A DNA stretch of 64,000 bases from Opitutus sp. GAS368 (GTDB taxonomy: Bacteria; Verrucomicrobiota; Verrucomicrobiia; Opitutales; Opitutaceae): NCBI GenBank assembly GCA_945903545.1, contig CAMDOO010000001.1:47327-111326 (forward strand), read 5' to 3'. Positions 8,786 to 17,323 of the stretch are shown piece after piece. The number at the start of each line of letters is the position of its first letter. Positions within the stretch are counted from its first letter, which is position 1. The translations under genes were made by a program, and so were the position numbers. The notes under the pieces were generated by a model, which was given only the letters and a program-made list of their open reading frames with translations, made no database searches and was not told the DNA's origin.

Positions 8786-9867
8786 GCTTCGCCTCCCTGA
8801 TGGCCACGCCCTCGGAGCTGACCGACACGGCCAGCGCCAAGACCGCGATCGTGCTCATGACGCGCATCCGCCTCGCGCGGAACCTCGCCGGCCAGCGCTT
8901 TCCCGGCTGGGCCGACAAGGCCCGCCGCACCGCCGTGCTCGCGCAGTGCCGCGAGGCCATCGCCGCCACGCCGCAGATGAAGAAGCCGCACGACCTGCCC
9001 ATCGACCGGCTCTCCGAGCTCGAGCGCCTCATCCTCGTCGAGCGCCACCTCATCAGCCGCGAGCTCAGCGGCTCCAAGGGCGGCGCCGGCGCCATGATCT
9101 CCAACGACCAGGCCGTCTCGGTCATGATCAACGAGGAGGATCACCTCCGCATCCAGGTCCTCCGCGCCGGCTTCCAGCTCAAGCGCGCGTGGAACGCGAT
9201 CGATGATTTCGACTCCGCCCTTGAGGAGAGCCTCGACTACGCCTTCTCGCCGACCCTCGGCTATCTCACCGCGTGCCCGACCAATCTCGGCACCGGCATG
9301 CGCGCTTCCGCGATGATGCACCTCCCGGCGCTCATCATCTCCAACCAGATGGAGAAGGTCGTCCGCGCCGTGAACCAGCTCGGCATGGTCGTCCGCGGCC
9401 TCTTCGGCGAGGGCTCCGACGCCAGCGGCAGCATCTTCCAGATCTCCAACCAGACCACCCTCGGTGAAACCGAGGAGGAGATCATCAAACGCCTCGGCAC
9501 CGTCCTCAACTCGATCATCGAGCACGAGATGAACGCCCGCGCCAAGCTGCTCGAGGCCGACGCCAACAAGCTCTTCGACAAGATCGGCCGCGCCTACGGC
9601 ATCCTCCAGAACAGCCACGTCCTCAGCTCGAGCGAGGCGATGAACCTCCTCTCGCTCCTCCGCCTCGGCGTCGACCTCAAGATCATGCCCGATTTCGTCC
9701 GCGCCCTGATCGACCGCCTCTTCATCGAGGCCCAGCCCGGCCATCTCCAGTACCTGCAAAAGGGCGAGATCGAGCCCGCGCAGCGCGACATCCTCCGCGC
9801 CGCGCTGCTCCGCGCCGAGTTTGCAAATCAACCGAAGCCGAGCTTCACTCTCCCCGGACCCAACTGA
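8782..9867 (+). CDS. mcsB: Protein arginine kinase McsB
   Basis: The protein has 361 residues from the ATG overlapping the mcsA stop. It is a member of the phosphagen (guanido) kinase family that phosphorylates protein arginines and so marks proteins for ClpC-ClpP. Visible motifs are RIRLARNLAGQRFPGW near the N-terminus, the catalytic loop NEEDHLRIQ, the acidic GLFGEGSDASGSIFQISN segment and TLGETEEEI. Length matches bacterial McsB, and the N-terminal domain of eukaryotic arginine or creatine kinases is absent. clpC follows after 22 bp, making a three-gene operon. Confidence 0.95.
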   Translation: MSFASLMATPSELTDTASAKTAIVLMTRIRLARNLAGQRFPGWADKARRTAVLAQCREAIAATPQMKKPHDLPIDRLSELERLILVERHLISRELSGSKGGAGAMISNDQAVSVMINEEDHLRIQVLRAGFQLKRAWNAIDDFDSALEESLDYAFSPTLGYLTACPTNLGTGMRASAMMHLPALIISNQMEKVVRAVNQLGMVVRGLFGEGSDASGSIFQISNQTTLGETEEEIIKRLGTVLNSIIEHEMNARAKLLEADANKLFDKIGRAYGILQNSHVLSSSEAMNLLSLLRLGVDLKIMPDFVRALIDRLFIEAQPGHLQYLQKGEIEPAQRDILRAALLRAEFANQPKPSFTLPGPN

Positions 9868-9889
9868 CGCGTAACCACCTGATCCAACT

Positions 9890-12412
9890 ATGTCCCAGGA
9901 ACCGATGAACAACTTCACGCCCCGTGCGCAGCAGGTGCTGGCGCTGGCGCGCAAAGAGGCCGACCGTTTTCACCACAACTATGTGGGCACGGAGCATATC
10001 CTGCTCGGGCTGATCAAGCTCGGCCAGGGCGTGGCCGTCAGCGTCCTCCAGAAAATGGGGCTCGACCTTGAGACCGTGCGCGGTGCGGTCGAAAAGCAGG
10101 TCGGCACCGGCCAAGAGACCAAGACCCAGGGCAGCATCCCCTACACCCCCCGGGTGAAGAAGGTCCTCGCGCTCGCCGGCAAGGAGGCGAAGGCGCTCAA
10201 TCATTCCTACGTCGGCACCGAGCACATCCTGCTCGGCCTGCTCCGCGAGGGCGAGGGCGTCGCCGCCCGCGTGCTCAAGTCGCTCGATATCGACATCGAG
10301 CGCACCCGCAACGAGATCCTCCGCGAGCTCGACCCCCAGTTCTCCGGCGGCGAGCAGCCCGCCACGCCCGAGGAGGCCGCCAGCGGCAGTTCCCAGCGCC
10401 CCGGCGCCCAGCCCGATGACAAGAAAGAGCTCAAGACTCCCGCCCTCAAGGCCTTTGGCCGCGACCTCACCGAGCTCGCGCGCAAGGGCGAGCTCGATCC
10501 CGTGATCGGCCGCAAGAACGAGATCCGCCGCGTCGTCCAGATCCTCTGCCGCCGCAGCAAGAACAACCCCGTCCTCATCGGTGAGGCCGGCGTCGGCAAA
10601 ACCGCCATCGTCGAGGGCCTCGCCCAGGAAATCGTCGGCGGCATCGTCCCCGAGATCCTCTTCGACAAGAAGGTCATCACCCTCGACCTCGCCCTCATGG
10701 TCGCCGGCACCAAGTACCGCGGCCAGTTCGAGGAGCGCATCAAGGCCGTGATGGACGAGATCCGCCGCGCCAAGAACATCATCCTCTTCATCGACGAGAT
10801 GCACACCATCGTCGGCGCCGGAGCCGCCGAGGGCGCGATGGACGCCTCCAACATTTTCAAGCCCGCCCTCTCCCGCGGCGAGCTGCAGTGCATCGGCGCC
10901 ACCACCCTCAACGAGTACCGCAAGTACATCGAGAAGGACTCCGCGCTCGACCGCCGCTTCCAGTCCGTGAAGGTCGAGGCCCCCTCGGTCGAGGACACCG
11001 TCCTCATCCTCAAGGGCATCCGCCACAAGTACGAGGACCACCACAAGGCGGTCTTCTCCGACAAGTCCCTCGAGGCCGCCGCCAAGTATTCCGACCGCTA
11101 CATCACCGGCCGCTTCCTGCCCGACAAGGCGATCGACGTCATGGACGAGGCCGGAGCCCGCGCCCGCATCAGTGCCCTGACCCGCCCGCCCGACGGCGAG
11201 AACCTCGCCAAGGAGATCGAGGACGTCTGCGCCAAGAAGGAAAAGGCCATCGCCGACCAGCACTTCGAGGAGGCCGCCAAGTTCCGCGACCTCGAGAAGC
11301 AGCTCCGCGCCCGCCAGGAGCAGCTCAACGAGGAGTGGAAGAAGGCCCGCGAGGAAAAGCGCATCTCGATCGACGAGGACCTCATGATGCAGGTCATCGC
11401 CGACTGGACCGGCATCCCGCTCTCCCGGATGGAAAAGAAGGAGAGCGAGCGCCTGCTCAAGCTCGAGACCGAGCTCCAGAAGGTCGTCATCGGCCAGGAA
11501 GTCGCCGCGAGCGCCATCGCCCGCGCCCTCCGCCGCTCCCGCGCCGATCTCAAGGATCCGCGCCGCCCGATCGGCTCGTTCCTCTTCGCCGGCCCGACCG
11601 GTGTCGGCAAGACCGAGACCGCCAAGCAGCTCGCCGCCCAGATGTTCGGCAACCAGGACGCGCTCATCCAGATCGACATGAGCGAGTACATGGAGAAGTT
11701 CGCCGTCTCCCGCCTCGTCGGCTCGCCTCCCGGCTATGTCGGTTACGAGGAGGGCGGCCAGCTCACCGAGCAGGTCCGCCGCCGTCCGTATGCGGTCATT
11801 CTCTTCGACGAGATCGAGAAGGCCCACCCGGATGTCATCCAGCTCCTGCTCCAGATCCTGGAGGACGGCCGCCTGACCGACTCGCTCGGCCGCACGGTCG
11901 ATTTCCGGAACACGATTATTATCATGACGAGCAACGTCGGCGCCGCGCTCCTGCAGCGCCAGACCTCGATGGGCTTCTCCGCCGCCGCCTCGAACTTCAA
12001 TGACTTCGAGAAGATGCGCGAGAAGGTGCTCGAGGAGGCCAAGCGCGTCTTCAAGCCCGAGTTCCTGAATCGTATCTCCGACATCATCTTCTTCCGCCCG
12101 TTGGAGAAGCCGGAGCTGCTCAAGATCATCGACCTCGAGGTGGCCAAGTTCGCGAAGCGACTGGTCGACCGGAAGATCACGATCTCCTTCAGCGAGGGCG
12201 CCAAGACCCTCATCATGGAGAAGGGCTACGACGAGAAGTACGGCGCGCGTCCGCTCCGCCGGGCCGTTGAGCACTACCTCGAGGACCCGTTCGCCGAGGC
12301 GCTCCTCCGCGGCGAAATCAAGGAAGGCGAGCTCGTGCAGGTCGACCGCGAGGGCGACAAGCTGATCTTCAAGCAACAGGCGCCCACTGCCGACACCGGC
12401 GTGGCACCCTAA
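9890..12412 (+). CDS. clpC: ClpC AAA+ unfoldase
   Basis: The protein has 840 residues. It is the Hsp100 unfoldase that feeds substrates, including arginine-phosphorylated proteins, into ClpP. Domains in order: two Clp-N repeats (1-145), AAA-1 with GEAGVGKT near residue 229, a UVR motif ([14 protein letters not shown]) near 460, AAA-2 with GPTGVGKT near 567, and the C-terminal small domain. The UVR motif and length distinguish ClpC from ClpB, which has the long coiled-coil middle domain. The ATG at 9890 is used here; a second ATG at 9905 is possible. A strong intrinsic terminator follows 28 bp after the stop. Confidence 0.97.
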   Translation: MSQEPMNNFTPRAQQVLALARKEADRFHHNYVGTEHILLGLIKLGQGVAVSVLQKMGLDLETVRGAVEKQVGTGQETKTQGSIPYTPRVKKVLALAGKEAKALNHSYVGTEHILLGLLREGEGVAARVLKSLDIDIERTRNEILRELDPQFSGGEQPATPEEAASGSSQRPGAQPDDKKELKTPALKAFGRDLTELARKGELDPVIGRKNEIRRVVQILCRRSKNNPVLIGEAGVGKTAIVEGLAQEIVGGIVPEILFDKKVITLDLALMVAGTKYRGQFEERIKAVMDEIRRAKNIILFIDEMHTIVGAGAAEGAMDASNIFKPALSRGELQCIGATTLNEYRKYIEKDSALDRRFQSVKVEAPSVEDTVLILKGIRHKYEDHHKAVFSDKSLEAAAKYSDRYITGRFLPDKAIDVMDEAGARARISALTRPPDGENLAKEIEDVCAKKEKAIADQHFEEAAKFRDLEKQLRARQEQLNEEWKKAREEKRISIDEDLMMQVIADWTGIPLSRMEKKESERLLKLETELQKVVIGQEVAASAIARALRRSRADLKDPRRPIGSFLFAGPTGVGKTETAKQLAAQMFGNQDALIQIDMSEYMEKFAVSRLVGSPPGYVGYEEGGQLTEQVRRRPYAVILFDEIEKAHPDVIQLLLQILEDGRLTDSLGRTVDFRNTIIIMTSNVGAALLQRQTSMGFSAAASNFNDFEKMREKVLEEAKRVFKPEFLNRISDIIFFRPLEKPELLKIIDLEVAKFAKRLVDRKITISFSEGAKTLIMEKGYDEKYGARPLRRAVEHYLEDPFAEALLRGEIKEGELVQVDREGDKLIFKQQAPTADTGVAP

Positions 12413-12440
12413 AAAGGCGACCACCCGTCGCTGAGATGAA

Positions 12441-12472
12441 CCCCGCTCCCGGATTCCGGGAGCGGGGTTTTT
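12441..12472 (+). terminator. Intrinsic terminator of mcsA-mcsB-clpC
   Basis: A perfect 12-bp stem CCCCGCTCCCGG / CCGGGAGCGGGG with a 3-nt loop (ATT) is followed by five T. It lies 28 bp after the clpC stop codon. Confidence 0.93.
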
Positions 12473-12613
12473 CGTGTCCGATGGTAGGGTTGCCTCGACG
12501 AGGCGACCGCGATGATCGCACGCCGGGAGGGAAAGAGTTCGGCCTGCAGGGCCGATTCCGGATGTTTTGCCACAGAGTCATAAGGCAGCGGAGCCACAAC
12601 CAAAGGCCCAAAC

Positions 12614-12699
12614 TTTCCCGCGGATTTCACGGATCGACGCGGATATTTAATCACAATCCGGTTCCGACATCCGCGTTCATCCGCGGAATCCGCGGGAAG
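12614..12699. repeat. Family B inverted-repeat element
   Basis: An 86-bp element has roughly 29-bp inverted ends, TTCCCGCGGATTTCACGGAT at the left and the complement of TTCCCGCGGATTCCGCGGAT at the right, with only a few mismatches. It lies in the repeat-packed 12413-12909 gap, which also holds a GTAGGG piece at 12483 and the family A element. No gene is seen there. Confidence 0.7.
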
Positions 12700-12746
12700 G
12701 GTCGGAGTAACGCTCGGCAATTCCTCCCGGTATTCGAGGAGTAGTA

Positions 12747-12865
12747 CAGAGTTCACAGAGGTCGGACTCACCTTCGCCGAATCTATGGCTCGGGGTGGAA
12801 CTTGGGCCCGGAACCCAAACCAACGAGGCTTGGGCTCTGTGCTCTCTGTGCCTCTGTAACAAAAA
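12747..12865. repeat. Family A inverted-repeat element (CACAGAG type)
   Basis: The left end is TACAGAGTTCACAGAG. The right part (12812-12865) reads CCAAACCAACGAGGCTTGGG, then CTCTCTGTGCCTCTGT and a run of A. The right part matches 56813-56857 nearly base for base over about 50 bp. The ends are inverted relative to each other. Confidence 0.75.
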
Positions 12866-12909
12866 GCGGTTCGGAATAAATCCCGGCGGACCGAACCCGT
12901 CCCGCCCTG

Positions 12910-14772
12910 CTACCTCGCTCCCGCGCGCTGCTGCAAAATCCGTCGCACCTGCGCCAGGTTCGCCGCGGCCGACGCATTGCCGGGATCGAGCTTCAGCGCT
13001 TCCTCGAACGCCTGCGCTGCCTGCTCGAACTGGCTGGCCTCGCCGAGGACATTGCCCATGCGGATCAGCGGTTCCGGGTTTTCGGGCGCGCGCCGCCGCG
13101 CCTCCTGGAATTGTGCCAGTGCCTCGGGCAGATGGCCGGTCTTCGCCAGCGACAGGGCCAAGTTCATCCGGGCCGCGATGTGCCCGGGCTTGGCTTGCAC
13201 GGCCGCCTCATAATGCGGCTGGGCCTCGGTGAACTGGCCGACCCGCGCCTTGATGTTACCCAAGTTATAATGCGCCTCGGCATTCTTCGGGTCGAGCCGG
13301 GCCGCTGCCCGGTACTCTCCCGCGGACTCGTCTTCCCGGCCGGCGGCAAACAGCACGGTGCCGTGGTTGAGGTGGATCTCGGAATAGTCCGGGAACGTCG
13401 CCACCAGCGCCTCCCCGCGGCGAACCGCTTCGTCCAACCGCCCCGCGGCCATCAGTTCGAGGACCAGGTTGATGTTGGCCCGGACGTTTTCCGGCACCTT
13501 CAGCGCCGTGTCTTCCCAGATGGCAAGGGTCGAGCGGTAATCGAGATTCCGCTCGATCGTGGCGAGGCCGGCGCCGACCACGGCAATGGCCAGCACGGCC
13601 CGCGCCCGGCGGCCGAGGGCGAGGCAGAGCCAGGCGGTGAGCGGCACCACCAGGGCCGCCAGCGGCAGGTACATCCGGTGCTCCGCGATCGTCTGTGTTT
13701 GCAGCGGAACAAAGCTCGAGCTCGGGGCCAGGATCACGAAAAACCACGCTCCGAGGAAACCTGCCACGGGCCGGTGCCGCAGCGCCCAGCTGGTCCCCGC
13801 GAGCAGGGTGAGCAGCAGCAGGCCCTGCAGCCAGACGGCACCTGGGCCACTCACGACGTCTGTGCCGTAGTCGAGCACCAGCGGGTGGGGCCAGAACGAG
13901 AGACGTAGGTACAGTCCGATCGCCTTGCACTGGGTCAGGAGGTAATCGATCGAGCTGACGCCGAGTCCGAAACCCACCGTGCCGCCGCGCCCGCCACTGC
14001 CGAGGATCAGGCCGGTCAGCGGGATCCACGAGGCGAACAAGGCGAGATGCAAGCCCCGCCGTTGCCGCCACGCTTCGCGGAAGGTGCCCGCCAGGAAGGT
14101 CCGGTCGAAGAGCATGAGCAGCACCGGGGCAGTGGCCATCACCTCCTTGCTCAGCACGCCGAGGAAACACGCCGCCACCGTGATGCTCTTCCAGCGCGCG
14201 CTGCCGTTGGCCGTGGGATCCGTGGCCCGGACGAATCCATAGCAGGTGAACAGATAGATCAGCCCCACCAGTCCCTCCGTGCGCTGGATGACGCAGGTCA
14301 CGGTCTCGGTCTGCAGCGGGTGCACGGCCCAGAGCAGGGCTGAACCGAGCGCGACCGGCAGGGCGAGGGTACCCCAGCGGGGCTGGAACGAGGGCAGCAG
14401 CAGGGTGCGCCGGACCAGGCCGAACAGCGCGAGTGCCGCCAGCGCATGCAACGCAAGATTGACCGCATGATATCCGGTGGGATTCAGCCCGCCGGCCGCA
14501 TAGTTCAGGGCCAGGCTGAGGTTAAACAGGGGCCGGCTGTTGGCGCTCGAGCCGACATTCGACGGCGCCGCCAGCACGGTCCGCAGGTCGCCGAGATGGC
14601 GGATCGTCTGGTTCTCCACGATACCCGGGAGGTCGTCGAAAACGAAGGGCGCGTGCAGGCTGTTCGTGTAGACCGCCACCACCGCGGCCACGATCAGTCC
14701 GGCGCCCAGCAGGATCCGGCCCCGGGATGAGCCGGACCGGGGAGGCGAGGGTGGGGCCGACCGCGCGGGCAT
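12910..14772 (-). CDS. Polytopic membrane protein with C-terminal TPR repeats (TMTC/GT-C-like)
   Basis: The protein has 620 residues from the ATG at 14772; an upstream TTG lies inside a repeat and is less likely. Residues about 20-420 hold some ten hydrophobic segments. The first is followed by FVFDDLPGIVEN, whose DD in the first periplasmic loop is typical of GT-C glycosyltransferases that use lipid-linked sugars. From about residue 430 to the end come five or six TPR units (for example AHYNLGNIKARVGQFTEA). The layout resembles TMTC-type O-mannosyltransferases. Acceptor and donor are unknown. It diverges from gltX. Confidence 0.75.
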   Translation of the reverse strand: MPARSAPPSPPRSGSSRGRILLGAGLIVAAVVAVYTNSLHAPFVFDDLPGIVENQTIRHLGDLRTVLAAPSNVGSSANSRPLFNLSLALNYAAGGLNPTGYHAVNLALHALAALALFGLVRRTLLLPSFQPRWGTLALPVALGSALLWAVHPLQTETVTCVIQRTEGLVGLIYLFTCYGFVRATDPTANGSARWKSITVAACFLGVLSKEVMATAPVLLMLFDRTFLAGTFREAWRQRRGLHLALFASWIPLTGLILGSGGRGGTVGFGLGVSSIDYLLTQCKAIGLYLRLSFWPHPLVLDYGTDVVSGPGAVWLQGLLLLTLLAGTSWALRHRPVAGFLGAWFFVILAPSSSFVPLQTQTIAEHRMYLPLAALVVPLTAWLCLALGRRARAVLAIAVVGAGLATIERNLDYRSTLAIWEDTALKVPENVRANINLVLELMAAGRLDEAVRRGEALVATFPDYSEIHLNHGTVLFAAGREDESAGEYRAAARLDPKNAEAHYNLGNIKARVGQFTEAQPHYEAAVQAKPGHIAARMNLALSLAKTGHLPEALAQFQEARRRAPENPEPLIRMGNVLGEASQFEQAAQAFEEALKLDPGNASAAANLAQVRRILQQRAGAR

Positions 14773-14807
14773 AGGGTGGCGCCAGCCAGGCAATCTTTCT
14801 GAAACGC

Positions 14808-14833
14808 TCAACGCTCAACTTTTAACGCTGCTC
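14808..14833. repeat. Short repeat family G copy
   Basis: GAAACGCTCAACGCTCAAC followed by TTTTAACGCTG, between the divergent TPR gene and gltX. It is followed at 14848-14880 by CCAACTGCCAATTGCCAAC, a tract of similar style. Together they occupy most of the promoter gap. Confidence 0.5.
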
Positions 14834-14898
14834 AATTCCTGCCGCCGCGACCAACTGCCAATTGCCAACGACCAACTTCCTTGTTCCGCTCGTCCTCT

Positions 14899-16269
14899 AT
14901 GTCCCAGGTCCGCGTCCGCTTTGCCCCCAGTCCCACCGGCTTCTTCCACATCGGGAGCGCCCGCACCGCCCTGTTCAACTGGCTCTATGCCCGCCACACC
15001 GGCGGCGTGTTTGTGCTGCGGATTGAGGACACCGACAAGGAGCGCAACAGCGAGGCCTTCCTCAACCTGATCTACGACAGCCTCCGCTGGCTGGGCATGG
15101 ACTGGGATGAGGGTCCCCAGATCGGCGGCAAGTTCGGCCCGTACCGCCAGAGCGAGCGCGGCGACATCTACAAGGAGTACCTCGCGAAGCTAACGGCCGC
15201 CGGCCGCACCTACGAGAAGGACGGCGCGACCTGGTTCAAACTGCTCGGCGAGCGCTACAAGACCTTCGACGACCACCGCAAGAAGGAGGTCGAGAAGGTG
15301 AAGACCGCGCCGGCCGTGATCGACGACCAGATCCGCGGTCGCGTCGAGCGCATCGAGGACGAGGATTTCGTGATCGTGCGCTCCGACGGCAACCCCGTCT
15401 TTCATTTCGTGAACGTCGTCGACGACATCGCGATGCAGATCACCCACGTGATCCGCGGCGAAGATCACCTCTCGAACACGAGCAAGCACGTCGAACTCTT
15501 CAAGGCCTTTGGCGCGCCCGTGCCGGCCTACGCCCACATCCCGCTCATCCTGAAGCAGAACGGCCCGGGCAAGATGTCGAAGCGCGACCAGGGCGCCCTC
15601 ATCGAGGAATACCAGCGCCGCGGCACCCTGCCGGAGGCGCTCGTGAACTTCATCTGCCTGCTCGGCTGGAATCCCGGCGGCGACAAGGAGAAGATGCCCA
15701 TCGCCGAGATCATCCGGCTCTTCGACCTGCCCGGCGTGAACCAGAGCAACGCGCGCTTCGACGAGAAGAAACTCGCGCACATGAACCTGACCTACCTGCT
15801 GGAGCAGCCCGCCGACCGCTTCCTAGCACTCGCCCGGACCCAGCTCGAGCGTGCCGGCGCCACCGCGGCCCTCGGCGCCGATCCGGCCTATCTCCGCGAG
15901 GTGCTGCTCATCAGCCAGCCCAAGATCAAAAGCCTGGAGGAACTGCCGGCCTACACCGCGTGGTTCTTCACCGAGGACTACGCGATCGACTCGAAAGTCC
16001 GCGAGAAGGTCATGGCCAAGGGCGACCCTAAGGCCCGCCTCGCCGAGCTGATTGCCGCGCTGCCGGGCTTCGACTTCTCCAGCGACACCGCCATCGAGCA
16101 GGGACTCGCCGCCTTGGCCGCGAAGAATGGCCTCGGTTTCGGCGACTACCAGTCCGTCGCCCGCCTCGCCGTCTCGGGTACCAACGTTGGCCCCAGCATC
16201 ACCACGATCTTCCGTGTCCTCGGCCGCGAGCGCACGCTGGCGCGGCTAGGCCGGTTGGCGGCGAGTTGA
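14899..16269 (+). CDS. gltX: Glutamate--tRNA ligase
   Basis: The protein has 456 residues from the ATG at 14899; six extra upstream residues are possible but do not belong to the family pattern. It is a class I synthetase with the HIGH-equivalent [14 protein letters not shown] at the N-terminus and KMSKRDQG near residue 225. The sequence between ([22 protein letters not shown]) is typical of bacterial GluRS. Residues from about 330 form the helical anticodon-binding part. The enzyme charges tRNA-Glu, and the glutamyl-tRNA also feeds the C5 heme route that uses hemL. Confidence 0.97.
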   Translation: MSQVRVRFAPSPTGFFHIGSARTALFNWLYARHTGGVFVLRIEDTDKERNSEAFLNLIYDSLRWLGMDWDEGPQIGGKFGPYRQSERGDIYKEYLAKLTAAGRTYEKDGATWFKLLGERYKTFDDHRKKEVEKVKTAPAVIDDQIRGRVERIEDEDFVIVRSDGNPVFHFVNVVDDIAMQITHVIRGEDHLSNTSKHVELFKAFGAPVPAYAHIPLILKQNGPGKMSKRDQGALIEEYQRRGTLPEALVNFICLLGWNPGGDKEKMPIAEIIRLFDLPGVNQSNARFDEKKLAHMNLTYLLEQPADRFLALARTQLERAGATAALGADPAYLREVLLISQPKIKSLEELPAYTAWFFTEDYAIDSKVREKVMAKGDPKARLAELIAALPGFDFSSDTAIEQGLAALAAKNGLGFGDYQSVARLAVSGTNVGPSITTIFRVLGRERTLARLGRLAAS

Positions 16270-16315
16270 TCGAGGTAGTGGCCGCCGTCCCGGCGGCCCG
16301 GGGATTGGTTTGTGG

Positions 16316-16375
16316 GTAGGGGCACGTGTCCCCACGTGCCCTGGATCAAGGCCGTGTGTGGACACACGGCCCTAC
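16316..16375. repeat. Family D structured element, copy 1 of a pair
   Basis: A 60-bp element has GTAGGG and CCCTAC ends. It encloses two perfect hairpins, GGCACGTG/CACGTGCC and GGCCGTGTGT/ACACACGGCC, so a single strand can fold as a three-way junction. It lies 46 bp after gltX. Confidence 0.7.
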
Positions 16376-16391
16376 CATTTGGCTACCCAGT

Positions 16392-16433
16392 CCATCGGAC
16401 CGATCCGACGGATCCGACCGATCAGTCCGATGG
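16392..16433. repeat. Tandem GGACCGATCC-type units
   Basis: Imperfect 9-10 nt units (CGGACCGATC, CGACGGATC, CGACCGATC) sit between the two family D elements. The spacing style is like family E. Confidence 0.45.
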
Positions 16434-16439
16434 ATCTGC

Positions 16440-16501
16440 GTAGGGTCGCCGCTCGCGCCGGCCCGTGTTCCAGACCGGCCCTGCGTGAGCGCAGGCCCTA
16501 C
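16440..16501. repeat. Family D structured element, copy 2 of a pair
   Basis: A 62-bp element with GTAGGG/CCCTAC ends encloses GCCGG/CCGGC and CCTGCG/CGCAGG hairpins. Its end covers the last codons and stop of the HD-domain gene (stop at 16498). Confidence 0.7.
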
Positions 16502-17115
16502 GAGGCTTTTCCCGGTTTCGGCGCCAGATGCCCCGCATCCACCGCCGCCTGGATCATCTTTTCCGCATACTCCCACAACCGCGCTGAGCCGGCCGCGATG
16601 GGTGCGTTCCGCGCCACCACCCGGTCGTGGGTCACCCCGTGGCGCTGCCACGCGGCGCCCTCCGTCAGGCAGTTGAGCAGCATCGGCTGGAAGCGGTCCA
16701 CCGCCGCGGCGAACTTCGACTCGGCGGTCTGGCGCGCTTCAAACTCGTCCCAGATGGCCCGGAAGTCCGCGGCCTGGTCGGGCGGCAGCAACCCGAAGAT
16801 CCGGTCGGCCGCCCGTGCCTCGCGCTCATGCTGGTCCGCCATCGCGGCGGTGTCGTAGGCGAAGGTGTCGCCCGCATCGATCTCCACGAGATCGTGCAGG
16901 ATCACCATCTTCAGCACGCGCAGGAGGTTCAGCCCCTTGAACTCGGCGTGCTCGGCGAGCACGATGACCAGCAGGCAGAGGTGCCACGAGTGCTCGGCAT
17001 CGTTCTCCCGCCGCCGGCTCTGGGTGGTGAGGGTCTGGCGGAAGACCTCCTTGAGGCGGTCGGCCTCGACAATGAACGCGATCTGCTGGACCAGACGCTC
17101 GGCGGGATTCGTCAT
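16498..17115 (-). CDS. HD-domain phosphohydrolase (YfbR/HDDC2-like)
   Basis: The protein has 205 residues from the ATG at 17115. The HD metal site is visible: NDAEHSWHL with the first histidines at 42 and 45, ILHDLVEIDAGD with HD at 74-75, and a later Asp. This is the pattern of HD_3 proteins such as 5'-deoxynucleotidase YfbR and human HDDC2, which cleave nucleoside 5'-monophosphates. The true substrate is not shown by sequence. It is monocistronic. The stop codon falls in the end of a family D repeat. Confidence 0.85.
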   Translation of the reverse strand: MTNPAERLVQQIAFIVEADRLKEVFRQTLTTQSRRRENDAEHSWHLCLLVIVLAEHAEFKGLNLLRVLKMVILHDLVEIDAGDTFAYDTAAMADQHEREARAADRIFGLLPPDQAADFRAIWDEFEARQTAESKFAAAVDRFQPMLLNCLTEGAAWQRHGVTHDRVVARNAPIAAGSARLWEYAEKMIQAAVDAGHLAPKPGKAS

Positions 17116-17184
17116 GGGACGAGAGAATGGAAGTGGGCGAATTCGGCAATCCGGGATGCGTGCTTTGATGGTACGGCAGGATGG

Positions 17185-17248
17185 GTAGGGGCCGACGTCC
17201 TGGCGGCCTGCGGATTCGAACCCGGTCCGCCGCGACGTCGGGCTCTAC
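17185..17248. repeat. Family D element, long-hairpin form
   Basis: Ends are GTAGGGGCCGACGTC and GACGTCGGGCTCTAC, pairing over 13 of 15 positions, with an inner GGCGG/CCGCC stem. The inner GGATTCGAACCC imitates a tRNA T-arm, but no tRNA can be drawn. The first bases share GTAG(G/A)GCCCGACGTC with 50713-50782 inside rsmB. Confidence 0.65.
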
Positions 17249-17262
17249 CTTGGAAACTCAGC

Positions 17263-17294
17263 AAAAAAAAGTCCGGCTCCCGAGGGAGCCGGAC
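17263..17294 (-). terminator. Intrinsic terminator of the PVC-type gene
   Basis: Read on the minus strand: GTCCGGCTCC, a 4-nt loop, GGAGCCGGAC, then eight T. The 10-bp stem is perfect and lies about 30 bp after the stop of the gene at 17324-20218. Confidence 0.92.
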
Positions 17295-17323
17295 TGAGAG
17301 GTCGAAACCGGGTCGGACCCGCC

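Noticed and set aside
9845..12424. An 859-codon open frame antisense to clpC
   Set aside because: It mirrors clpC codon by codon (Glu, Asp, Leu and Gly-rich), has no known motif, and clpC is unmistakable. Such shadows are expected in GC-rich DNA.
17185..17248. Possible tRNA from the GGATTCGAACCC segment
   Set aside because: No acceptor, D arm or anticodon arm can be drawn; the segment is the loop region of a family D hairpin.
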